Origin: Rhodobacterales bacterium UBA3080
GTDB taxonomy: Bacteria; Pseudomonadota; Alphaproteobacteria; Rhodobacterales; Rhodobacteraceae
Assembly: GCA_002366645.1 (NCBI GenBank)
Contig: DFBM01000081.1
Location: 1 to 14,392, forward strand
DNA length: 14,392 nt
Direction of reading: 5' to 3'
Position numbers and translations under genes: made by a program. Under the pieces are notes generated by a model. The model was not told the origin of the DNA and made no database searches. It saw only the letters and a program-made list of their open reading frames with translations. This document shows, piece by piece, positions 1-6,767 of this stretch. Numbering within the stretch: the stretch's first letter is position 1; the number at the start of each line of letters is the position of its first letter.

Positions 1-17
1 TATAAACGGCGGTTTTT

Positions 18-63
18 CGTGTGCACAACGCGTACACAATGCGTACACAACTCGTATGTACAA
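18..63. repeat. Tandem 11-bp direct repeats
   Basis: Three adjacent 11-base units read CGTGTGCACAA (18-28), CGCGTACACAA (29-39) and TGCGTACACAA (40-50). A looser 13-base unit, CTCGTATGTACAA, follows at 51-63. Read on the minus strand the core is TTGTGTACGC. The 11-base period is one helical turn, so the units would face the same side of the DNA, as in operators with several binding sites or in iterons. The repeats lie beyond the 3' end of the leftward P1-hydrolase gene and may belong to a gene outside the window. The remaining bases 64-128 show no clear terminator. The repeat is seen directly; any function is inference. Confidence 0.7.
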
Positions 64-128
64 TTGCGTTAACCTTTGGGGTATTTGAGCACCTTACAGG
101 TCGATGCGGTGGCAGGTCGGCCCCCGCC

Positions 129-1124
129 TTACGCCCATTTGTCTTGCCAAGCCGGAAGGGTATCTCCGTCAGCAGCTTTGGCTTCGTAAACACCACGAGC
201 GATCGCGCGGGCCAGACACATGGCCGCCGCATCGCCAAGCGCCAACTGGTCCACCGAGCCGTCGGTTAGCGGTTTCTGTCCGGTGGCGGCCGCGAACACC
301 AGATCACCGTCGAAGGGTGTATGGCTCGGGACGATGGCGCGGGCCATACCGTCATGCGCGGCGACCGCCAGTCGCTGGGTCTGGGCCTGCGTCAGATCTG
401 CGTCGGTAGCGATGATCGCGATGGTGGTATTGGCGCCAGTGGTCGGCGGTGTGGCCGGTTGCGCTGACTGTAACGGGTCGAGCTTGGGCGCGGAACCGTG
501 GTCGCCGAACTCGCCGTTAACCTCGAAAGGCGCGGCCCAGAAATACGGCTGGTCCTGCTGGATCACCGAGCCGACGGCATTCACCGCCACCAAAGCCCCA
601 ACCGTAATGCCATTGTCGAGAACCACCGAGGCGGAGCCGAGGCCCCCTTTCAGCTCCCGCGTTGTCGCCCCTGTGCCTGCCCCGTTTGTTCCGAGCGCGA
701 AATCCTGCGAAGCGTCCTTCAACGCATCCGCGCCGAGGGATTTATACGGGCTCTCGGACCAGCTTTTATCGCCGCCATTCAGCAGGTCGAACAGGATTGC
801 ACCCGGTACGATCGGCACGATGGCATCGCCAACCTTAAAGCCCCGCCCTGCGGCCCGAAGTCCGTCGCAAACGCCCGAAGCCGCATCCAGACCGAAGGCC
901 GAGCCGCCCGACAGCACCAGCGCATCCACTTCCTGCACCAGCTTGTCGGGTGCCAACAGGTCGGTCTCGCGTGTACCTGGCGCACCGCCCATTACATGCA
1001 CGGCAGCGGTAAAGGGTTTATCGCCCAGCAGCACCGTGCAGCCGGATTTCAGCTTGTCGTCCTGAGCGTTGCCGACAATCAGCCCCTCGACATCGGTAAT
1101 CAGATTGCGTGGACCGACCTTCAT
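129..1124 (-). CDS. P1-family (DmpA/NylC-like) N-terminal-nucleophile amide hydrolase
   Basis: A 331-residue protein of the P1/S58 peptidase family (L-aminopeptidase/D-esterase DmpA, beta-aminopeptidases, nylon-oligomer hydrolase NylC). Family features are the N-terminal ITDVEGLIVGNAQD block (residues 9-22), LSGGSAFGLDAA (71-82) and the segment NTTIAIIATDADLT (232-245). By analogy with NylC, the chain should cleave itself between Asn232 and Thr233, freeing Thr233 as the catalytic nucleophile. MARAIVPSHTPFDGD (260-274) and the following FAAATG are also typical. There is no signal peptide, so it is probably cytoplasmic. The start ATG shares four bases (ATGA) with the stop of the upstream dehydrogenase gene. 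A longer frame starting at 1187 only reads back into that gene. It is the last gene of the operon. Family is secure; substrate (short peptide, beta-peptide, amino amide or ester) is unknown. Confidence 0.93.
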   Translation of the reverse strand: MKVGPRNLITDVEGLIVGNAQDDKLKSGCTVLLGDKPFTAAVHVMGGAPGTRETDLLAPDKLVQEVDALVLSGGSAFGLDAASGVCDGLRAAGRGFKVGDAIVPIVPGAILFDLLNGGDKSWSESPYKSLGADALKDASQDFALGTNGAGTGATTRELKGGLGSASVVLDNGITVGALVAVNAVGSVIQQDQPYFWAAPFEVNGEFGDHGSAPKLDPLQSAQPATPPTTGANTTIAIIATDADLTQAQTQRLAVAAHDGMARAIVPSHTPFDGDLVFAAATGQKPLTDGSVDQLALGDAAAMCLARAIARGVYEAKAADGDTLPAWQDKWA

Positions 1125-1861
1125 ATGCAGCGCCCGCCGTCGACTTCCATCGCGACGCCGGTGACCATGCTCGCTTCGTCCGAGCAAAGGAAACAGGCGG
1201 CATTGCCCATGTCTTCAGGGGTGGAAAAGCGGCCAATCGGGATGGTCGAGATGAACTTGGCGCGAATTTCAGGGGTGTCTTCGCCCATAAAGGATTTCAG
1301 CAGCGGTGTTTCACCAGCCACCGGATTAATGGCGTTAACGCGGACGCCGTCGGGCGCCAGCTCGACGGCCATCGCTTTGGTCGCGGTGATCATCCACCCT
1401 TTCGAAGCGTTATACCAGTTCAGCCGTGGCCGCGGGCTGACACCGGCCGTCGAGGCCACATTCAGGATCGCGCCTGTTCTGCGGGATTTCATATGCGGGA
1501 CGATGTGTTTGGCGGTCAGGAAAACCGATTTGGCATTGACGGCCAACACGCGGTCGAATTCGTCTTCGCTGACGTCTTCCATTGGTGTTGGCAGGTGGGT
1601 GATGCCCGCGTTATTTACCAGAATGTCGATGTGCCCCATTTTTGCGGTCGCCGCTTCGGCCATTGCCTTGACGCTGTCGGAATTCGCCACATCCACCGTG
1701 CAGGCGATGCCTCCGGTTTCGTCTGCCATCGCCTGTGCCGCATCACCGTTGATGTCTGCGATCATCACGGTCGCACCCTCGGCAATGAATTTCTTCACGA
1801 TACCGGCCCCGAACCCCGAGGCTCCGCCGGTTACAATTGCTGTTTTTCCTGAAAGTCTCAT
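1121..1861 (-). CDS. SDR-family NAD(P)-dependent oxidoreductase
   Basis: A 246-residue classical short-chain dehydrogenase, the usual length. It shows the dinucleotide motif TGGASGFG (residues 11-18), NNAG (83-86), Asn110, catalytic Ser137 in NVASTAG, and the Tyr150/Lys154 pair in YNASK. The C-terminal block ends SMVTGVAMEVDGG. Asp36 at the end of the second strand (VMIADIN) usually means a preference for NAD(H) over NADP(H). It probably oxidises an alcohol or reduces a ketone in the pathway served by this operon; automatic annotation would probably call it FabG-like or glucose-1-dehydrogenase-like, but neither role is supported by context. A good ribosome-binding site (AAGGAG, five bases before the ATG) overlaps the stop codon of the aldehyde dehydrogenase gene, nine bases away. 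Its own stop overlaps the next start, implying coupled translation. Confidence 0.95.
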   Translation of the reverse strand: MRLSGKTAIVTGGASGFGAGIVKKFIAEGATVMIADINGDAAQAMADETGGIACTVDVANSDSVKAMAEAATAKMGHIDILVNNAGITHLPTPMEDVSEDEFDRVLAVNAKSVFLTAKHIVPHMKSRRTGAILNVASTAGVSPRPRLNWYNASKGWMITATKAMAVELAPDGVRVNAINPVAGETPLLKSFMGEDTPEIRAKFISTIPIGRFSTPEDMGNAACFLCSDEASMVTGVAMEVDGGRCI

Positions 1862-1870
1862 GTTCGCTCC

Positions 1871-3328
1871 TTATCCGTGATGCGCTGCTACCGTTTTCAG
1901 TACCGAGAAACCGTATAGCGCCTCGAACCCTTTTTCACGACCGTGGCCCGATTTTCCGACGCCACCAAAAGGCAATTCCACCCCGCCGCCAGCGCCGTAA
2001 TTATTGATAAACACCTGCCCTGACCTAAGCGCCTTTGCCATCCGCATTTGTCGCGCACCGTCGCGGGTCCAGATCGACGCCACCAGCCCGTAAGCGGTGT
2101 TATTGGCGATCCTTAGGGCGTCTTCTTCGGTGTCAAACGGGATGATGGCTTGCACCGGCCCGAAGATTTCGTTTTGCGCCAGCGGGTCGTCGGGATCGAT
2201 ACCGCCGTAGAGTGTCGGTGCAAAGTAGTGACCCGAAGTTGGCGCGGTGTCGACGATGGTCGCTTGCGCCACAATACGAGCGGGGTCGGCGTGATTCACG
2301 AAGCCCTCGACAATTTCCATTTGCCGCGCCGAAATCAGCGGACCGACGTCCAGATCGTCCGTGGCCGGTCCGACCTTAAGGGCACGGTACTTTTCCGCCA
2401 TCATTGCGCTTAGCTTGTCGTAAATACCGCGCTGCATAAGGATACGCGACGAGGCCGAGCAGGTTTGGCCAGCGTTTTGCACGCCTGCATTAACCAGAAA
2501 CGGCAGGGCGGCGTCCAGATCGGCATCGTCGAACACGATTTGCGGGGATTTGCCGCCGAGTTCCAGCGTTACCGGCACAATCGCCTCGGCTGCCGCTTTC
2601 TGGATCAAGGAACCGACGCCGACCGAGCCGGTGAAGGAAATATGGTTGATATCGGGGTGAGACGACAGGGCTGCGCCGGCCTCTTCGCCAAGGCCCGGCA
2701 CGACGTTGAGCGCACCCGCCGGCAGGCCGGCTTCCTCGGCGATTTTGGCGAAAGCCAGCGCGGTCAGGCAAGCTTCTTCGGCTGGTTTTAGAACCGCAGC
2801 GTTGCCCATCGTCAGAGCCGCGCCAACCGACCGCCCGATGATCTGCATCGGGTAATTCCACGGCACGATATGCGCTGTAACCCCGTGAGGTTCGCGTAAA
2901 GTATAGACCGTGTACCCATCGAGATACGGGATCGTTTCACCGTGGATCTTATCCGCAGCACCGCCATAAAATTCCATGTATCGGGCCAACGCCACCGCAT
3001 CCGCCCGCGCCTGTTTAAGCGGCTTGCCAACATCCGCCGCTTCGAGGCGCGCCAACACCTCGACACGCTCCAATACAAGCTGTCCGATGCGGTGAAGTAT
3101 CCGCCCGCGCTCGACCGCCGTTTTCCGACCCCACGAACCTGTCAGCGCGGCTTCTGCCGCCTGCACAGCCGCATCCACGTCGGCGCGTTGTCCCCGCGCT
3201 ATCCGCGCAATCTCGCTACCGTCCGAAGGATTTTCGAGCGCCAGAGTCTCGCCGCCAACCGGCGCCACCCATTTCCCGCCGATGAAGCATTTCGAGGCGT
3301 CGAACCACAGGTCGTTTTGGACAGTCAT
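1871..3328 (-). CDS. NAD(P)-dependent aldehyde dehydrogenase
   Basis: A full-length 485-residue aldehyde dehydrogenase of the betaine-/gamma-aminobutyraldehyde-like superfamily. Visible landmarks are VPWNYP (residues 155-160, with Asn158), Lys181 of the LKPAE block, the Rossmann-type FTGSVGVGS (232-240), the general base Glu256 in LELGGK, and the nucleophile Cys290 in NAGQTCSASSR. The C-terminal GGVELPFGGVGKSGHGREKG block is also typical. It converts an aldehyde to the acid; the aldehyde is likely produced by the neighbouring dehydrogenase or released by an upstream hydrolysis step. The start ATG overlaps the ABC ATPase stop by one base (TGATG) and is preceded by GAAGGG, so it is translationally linked to the transporter genes. 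The exact substrate cannot be told from sequence. Confidence 0.96.
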   Translation of the reverse strand: MTVQNDLWFDASKCFIGGKWVAPVGGETLALENPSDGSEIARIARGQRADVDAAVQAAEAALTGSWGRKTAVERGRILHRIGQLVLERVEVLARLEAADVGKPLKQARADAVALARYMEFYGGAADKIHGETIPYLDGYTVYTLREPHGVTAHIVPWNYPMQIIGRSVGAALTMGNAAVLKPAEEACLTALAFAKIAEEAGLPAGALNVVPGLGEEAGAALSSHPDINHISFTGSVGVGSLIQKAAAEAIVPVTLELGGKSPQIVFDDADLDAALPFLVNAGVQNAGQTCSASSRILMQRGIYDKLSAMMAEKYRALKVGPATDDLDVGPLISARQMEIVEGFVNHADPARIVAQATIVDTAPTSGHYFAPTLYGGIDPDDPLAQNEIFGPVQAIIPFDTEEDALRIANNTAYGLVASIWTRDGARQMRMAKALRSGQVFINNYGAGGGVELPFGGVGKSGHGREKGFEALYGFSVLKTVAAHHG

Positions 3329-4935
3329 CAGATTTTTCCCTTCGCAAGCGCGTCGTGCAAATTCGGAGCCGCCGCGATCAATGTTTTAGTGTATTCATGT
3401 TGCGGGTTGGTGAAAACCTCTTCGGTTTCACCGTGTTCAACGATCTCGCCGGATTTCATTACCATGACACGATCCGTAACGGAGCGCACCACGGACAGAT
3501 CGTGTGAAATGAACAGGTAAGACAAGTTCAGACGGCTGGACAGATCGGCGAGAAGATCAAGGATCTGGGCGCGAATTGAAACGTCGAGCGCCGAGACCGC
3601 CTCGTCCAGTATAATCAGGTCGGGTTTGATGATCAGCGCCCGTGCGATGGCGATGCGTTGGCGTTGGCCGCCGGAAAATTCGTGAATGTATTTGTCCGCA
3701 TCATCCGGAAGCATCCCGACCTCGACCAAGGCATCTTCGACCGCCTGCCGCCGCGCAGCACCTTTCGGCTCGGACTCCAGCAAATGGAACGGCTCGGCGA
3801 CCAGCCGGGCCACCTTGTGTCTGGGGTTGAAGGAGCCGTAAGGATCCTGAAACACCACCTGCATTTTCCGGCGTAATTCGGCGGGCATGTGGGATCCGGC
3901 CTCGACGGGTACACCGTGCACCCTGATCTCGCCACCTTGCAGGGCTTCCAGCCCCAAAATAGCTCGGGTCAGCGTAGACTTCCCGCAACCGCTCTCGCCG
4001 ACCAGCCCGAGGTTCTCGCCGTTATGGATTGCAAAACTGACATCGTTCACGGCGCGAAAATACTGCGGTTTACCGAACAGGGATGTGCGCGGCAGTCGAT
4101 AGTCACGCACCGCGTTGCTGACTTCCAGCAAGGGTGCGGGTTTGGCCACGCGGGTATCGCCTTTTTCGGGCACATGACTGGAGGCCTCGAACAGCGCTTT
4201 GGTGTAGGGGTGTTTCATTTCGCGGAACAGGGCGTGGGTTTCACCTGCCTCGACGACTTCGCCGGTTTTCATGATGACAATGTGATCGGCGACTTCGGCA
4301 ACGACGCCAAGATCGTGGGTGATCAGCATCAGGCACATGCCATCTTCGGCGACCAGCTTTTTCAGAAGGTCGAGAATCTGCGCCTGTGTCGTGACATCAA
4401 GCGCCGTTGTCGGCTCGTCTGCTATCAGCAGCTTGGGGCGAAGCGCGATGGCCATGGCAATGACCACACGTTGCCGCTGGCCGCCGGATAGTTCGTGCGG
4501 ATAGCGCGACATGGGAAACTGTTCGGCAGGTAGGCCCACGCGATCGAGGGTATCCCGGGCAATGGCGGTGGCCTCGCTTCGCTCGGCGTCGCCATGAATC
4601 AGAACCGTTTCGGCCACTTGGTCGCCGATTGTTTTCACCGGATTGAGAGCCGTCATCGGTTCCTGAAAGATCATGCCGATGTCTTTACCGCGAATTGCAC
4701 ACATCTCGGCTTCGGTTTTGGACAGCAGCTCCTGACCGTCCAGCGTTATTTTGCCGCTAACCTTTGCACCCACCGGCAGCAGATTCATAACCGAAAACGC
4801 GGTCATCGACTTGCCGGAGCCGCTTTCGCCGATAACACCGATAATTTCGCTCTTCGCGGCGCTTAACGACACGCTTTTCAGGATTTCGGTACCGTGAATC
4901 GACAGGTCGAGATTTTCGATTTGCAGGAAAGCCAT
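3328..4935 (-). CDS. Fused dipeptide/oligopeptide-type ABC transporter ATPase (DppD-DppF-like, two nucleotide-binding domains)
   Basis: A 535-residue protein with two complete ABC ATPase domains, equivalent to DppD plus DppF joined in one chain, as in GsiA and YejF. Domain 1 has Walker A GESGSGKS (residues 36-43), Gln91, signature LSGGQRQR (149-156), Walker B LLIADE (169-174) and His207. Its C-terminal extension contains HPYTKALFEA, typical of the oligopeptide family. Domain 2 has GESGCGKS (313-320), Gln363, signature FSGGQRQR (420-427), LIILDE (440-445) and His478. Both sites look catalytically complete. It powers import through the two permeases encoded just upstream. Its ATG overlaps the permease stop by one base (TGATG), with only a weak GGCGGG upstream. 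Codons for residues 117-123 carry a 22-base sequence found again in an intergenic palindrome cluster near 10.3 kb. Confidence 0.97.
   Translation of the reverse strand: MAFLQIENLDLSIHGTEILKSVSLSAAKSEIIGVIGESGSGKSMTAFSVMNLLPVGAKVSGKITLDGQELLSKTEAEMCAIRGKDIGMIFQEPMTALNPVKTIGDQVAETVLIHGDAERSEATAIARDTLDRVGLPAEQFPMSRYPHELSGGQRQRVVIAMAIALRPKLLIADEPTTALDVTTQAQILDLLKKLVAEDGMCLMLITHDLGVVAEVADHIVIMKTGEVVEAGETHALFREMKHPYTKALFEASSHVPEKGDTRVAKPAPLLEVSNAVRDYRLPRTSLFGKPQYFRAVNDVSFAIHNGENLGLVGESGCGKSTLTRAILGLEALQGGEIRVHGVPVEAGSHMPAELRRKMQVVFQDPYGSFNPRHKVARLVAEPFHLLESEPKGAARRQAVEDALVEVGMLPDDADKYIHEFSGGQRQRIAIARALIIKPDLIILDEAVSALDVSIRAQILDLLADLSSRLNLSYLFISHDLSVVRSVTDRVMVMKSGEIVEHGETEEVFTNPQHEYTKTLIAAAPNLHDALAKGKI
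4567..4588. repeat. Copy 1 of a 22-bp exact repeat (inside ABC ATPase gene)
   Basis: The 22 bases here are identical to 10286-10307. The shared core on the plus strand is GCCTCGCTTCGCTCGGCG. In the ATPase gene it encodes Ala-Glu-Arg-Ser-Glu-Ala-Thr (residues 117-123) in a surface-type helix after the Q-loop, so it does not break the reading frame. The match is seen directly. Confidence 0.8.
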
Positions 4936-5759
4936 CAGCGCGCCCGCCGGATTTTCGGGTCTAGCAGATCGCGTAGCCCGTCGCCCATCAGGTTAAGACC
5001 AAGCACCGTTAGAACAATCGCCATACCCGGAAAAATCGCCAAATGCGGGGCAAAGCTGATCATGGTTTGACTTTCCGCGAGCATCCGGCCCCAGCTGGGG
5101 ATCGGGGGTTGGGCGCCAAGACCAACGTAGGAGAGGCCCGCCTCGGCCAAAATACCCAGACTGAATTGAATGGAGCCTTGGACAATCAGCAGGTTGAGGA
5201 TGTTGGGGAGGATATGTTCCAGCGAAATATGCGGGGCGCTTTTACCTGCAACACGGGCCGACAACACGAAGTCGCGGGTCCAGAGCGTTAGCGCCGCGCC
5301 GCGCGTGAGGCGGGCAAACACCGGAATATTGAAGATGCCGATGGCGATAATCGCGTTGACGGCCGACGGGCCAAAAACCGCCGTGATCATGATCGCGATT
5401 AGCAGTGCCGGAAAGGCAAAGACCAGATCGTTGGTCCGCATGATGATTTCGTCGAGCAAGCTGTCTTTACGCGCTGCGGCAGCGAGGCCAAGGGGCACGC
5501 CCAGAAGAATACCGATGCCCACCGCAAGTACTGCGACGGCGATTGAAGTGCGGGCGCCAACCATGATCATCGAGAATATGTCACGGCCGAAGTGGTCTGT
5601 GCCGAACCAGTGCAGTTCCGTGGGTTTTTGCAGTTTGTGGGCGATGTCCAGTTTAGTGACGTCAAAAGGCGTCCAGAGGAACGAAAGTAGCGCCGCTGCG
5701 ACGAACACAGTCGCGAGGACCGCGCCAATCATGAAGCTTCGGTTGCGCAGGAAAGCCAT
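4935..5759 (-). CDS. ABC transporter permease, DppC/OppC type
   Basis: A 274-residue inner-membrane permease. The cytoplasmic N-terminus is followed by a first membrane helix (about residues 9-29). The DppC-family loop HWFGTDHFGRDIFS (50-63) comes next, then further helices (about 70-96, 112-147, 190-215, 238-258). The EAA-type coupling loop (about 160-187, ending EHILPNI) contacts the ATPase, and GLSYVGLGAQPPIPSWG (208-224) is a family hallmark. With the adjacent DppB-like protein it forms the channel for the imported peptide-like or amide compound. The start overlaps the preceding permease stop by one base, with GGAGG eight bases upstream. The 17 bases spanning this start are repeated exactly at the start of the downstream ATPase gene, and both proteins begin MAFL. 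Confidence 0.96.
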   Translation of the reverse strand: MAFLRNRSFMIGAVLATVFVAAALLSFLWTPFDVTKLDIAHKLQKPTELHWFGTDHFGRDIFSMIMVGARTSIAVAVLAVGIGILLGVPLGLAAAARKDSLLDEIIMRTNDLVFAFPALLIAIMITAVFGPSAVNAIIAIGIFNIPVFARLTRGAALTLWTRDFVLSARVAGKSAPHISLEHILPNILNLLIVQGSIQFSLGILAEAGLSYVGLGAQPPIPSWGRMLAESQTMISFAPHLAIFPGMAIVLTVLGLNLMGDGLRDLLDPKIRRAR

Positions 5760-6706
5760 CAGCTACGCCTCCGCAATCGGGGATCGACGGCGGCGTAAGC
5801 GATATCGACGATAAAGGTCACCAGCACGACGGCAAAGACCAGCAGCATGACGACGCTTTCCACCACGATCAGGTCCCGTTGCGAGATGCTTTGGAACACC
5901 AGCCGTCCGAGGCCCGGTAGGAAGAAGACGTTTTCGATGATGATCGCGCCAGCCATCAGGAAGGAAAATTGCAGACCGATGATGGTTAGAACGGGGATCA
6001 TGGCATTGCGCAGGGCATGGCGCCACAGGGCTTGGCGTTTGGACAGGCCTTTGGCGCGGGCGGTGCGGATGAAATCTTCGGACATCGTGTCGATCAGCGA
6101 GGAGCGCATGACACGCGCAAGGATCGAGGCTTGGGGTAACGCCAGCGCGATGGTCGGCAAGGTCAGCGCCTTTAGTCCGACAAACAGCCCCTTGTCCCAC
6201 CCCGGAAAGCCACCTGCCGAGAACCAGCGCAGGTTGATCGAAAAGACCAGAACCAGCAACATCGCGAACCAGAAGTTAGGCACCGCGACGCCCAGCTGGG
6301 TTACGCCCATTACAGACACATCCGCAACAGAACCACGGCGTGAAGCCGCAAGTATACCGGCGGGAAATGCGATTAACGTCGACAGGGTAAGGGCATAGAT
6401 CGCAAGAGGTAGCGAGATCATAATCCGGTCGCTGACCATGTCCACGACAGGGGTGCGATAGGTATAGGAGGTTCCGAAATCACCGGTCATCATTCCGGTA
6501 ATCCACGTAATATACCGTGTCATTGCGGATACATTCAGGCCCAGTTCTTCGCGAAGGGCGGCGACGGTGTCCGGTTGGGCGTTGATCCCCAGCATATAGG
6601 AGGCCGGGTCACCGGGGACGACCTCTATCGCCACAAATATCACGACGCTTGCCGCCAGTAAGCTCAGGCCAAGGGATAGCATTCGTTTCAGCGTATAGCG
6701 AAGCAT
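5759..6706 (-). CDS. ABC transporter permease, DppB/OppB type
   Basis: A 315-residue inner-membrane permease with the DppB start MLRYTLKRML, a first helix at about residues 9-29 followed by VVPGDPASYMLG (29-40), and helices at about 97-121, 135-158, 178-198, 236-262 and 280-305. The coupling loop lies at about 211-236 (DFIRTARAKGLSKRQALWRHALRNA). FLPGLGRLV (262-270) and the DPRLR tail are family features. It pairs with the DppC-like permease, whose gene overlaps its stop by one base. No convincing Shine-Dalgarno sequence precedes the ATG: the bases just upstream on the coding strand read CTTTGAAAACCGGTTCCC. The 61-base gap to the binding-protein gene holds a stem-loop instead, consistent with lower expression than the binding protein. 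Confidence 0.96.
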   Translation of the reverse strand: MLRYTLKRMLSLGLSLLAASVVIFVAIEVVPGDPASYMLGINAQPDTVAALREELGLNVSAMTRYITWITGMMTGDFGTSYTYRTPVVDMVSDRIMISLPLAIYALTLSTLIAFPAGILAASRRGSVADVSVMGVTQLGVAVPNFWFAMLLVLVFSINLRWFSAGGFPGWDKGLFVGLKALTLPTIALALPQASILARVMRSSLIDTMSEDFIRTARAKGLSKRQALWRHALRNAMIPVLTIIGLQFSFLMAGAIIIENVFFLPGLGRLVFQSISQRDLIVVESVVMLLVFAVVLVTFIVDIAYAAVDPRLRRRS

Positions 6707-6733
6707 GGGAACCGGTTTTCAAAGGAGAGGAGT

Positions 6734-6759
6734 GCCGAGGCGAGCGCGAGCGCCTCGGC
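6734..6759 (-). other. Intercistronic stem-loop between binding-protein and permease genes
   Basis: GCCGAGGCG (6734-6742) and CGCCTCGGC (6751-6759) form a perfect 9-bp GC-rich stem with an 8-base loop. It begins eight bases after the binding-protein stop. No T-run follows on the minus strand (CACTCCTCTCC), so it is not a standard terminator. Such hairpins downstream of binding-protein genes in ABC operons often protect the upstream message and reduce read-through. The stem is seen; its role is inference. Confidence 0.75.
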
Positions 6760-6767
6760 TAATTGGA

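Noticed and set aside
220..1065. Long rightward open frame opposite the P1-hydrolase gene
   Set aside because: It is antisense to a clear family member, has low-complexity Ala/Pro/Ser/Arg composition and no upstream ribosome-binding site. Open antisense frames are expected in G+C-rich coding DNA.
498..1880. 460-codon rightward open frame spanning two leftward genes
   Set aside because: It crosses the junction of two well-supported genes and shows no domain; it is a shadow of their codon bias.
6734..6759. Rho-independent terminator after the binding-protein gene
   Set aside because: The stem is strong, but no T-run follows it on the transcribed strand, and the operon clearly continues into the permease genes.
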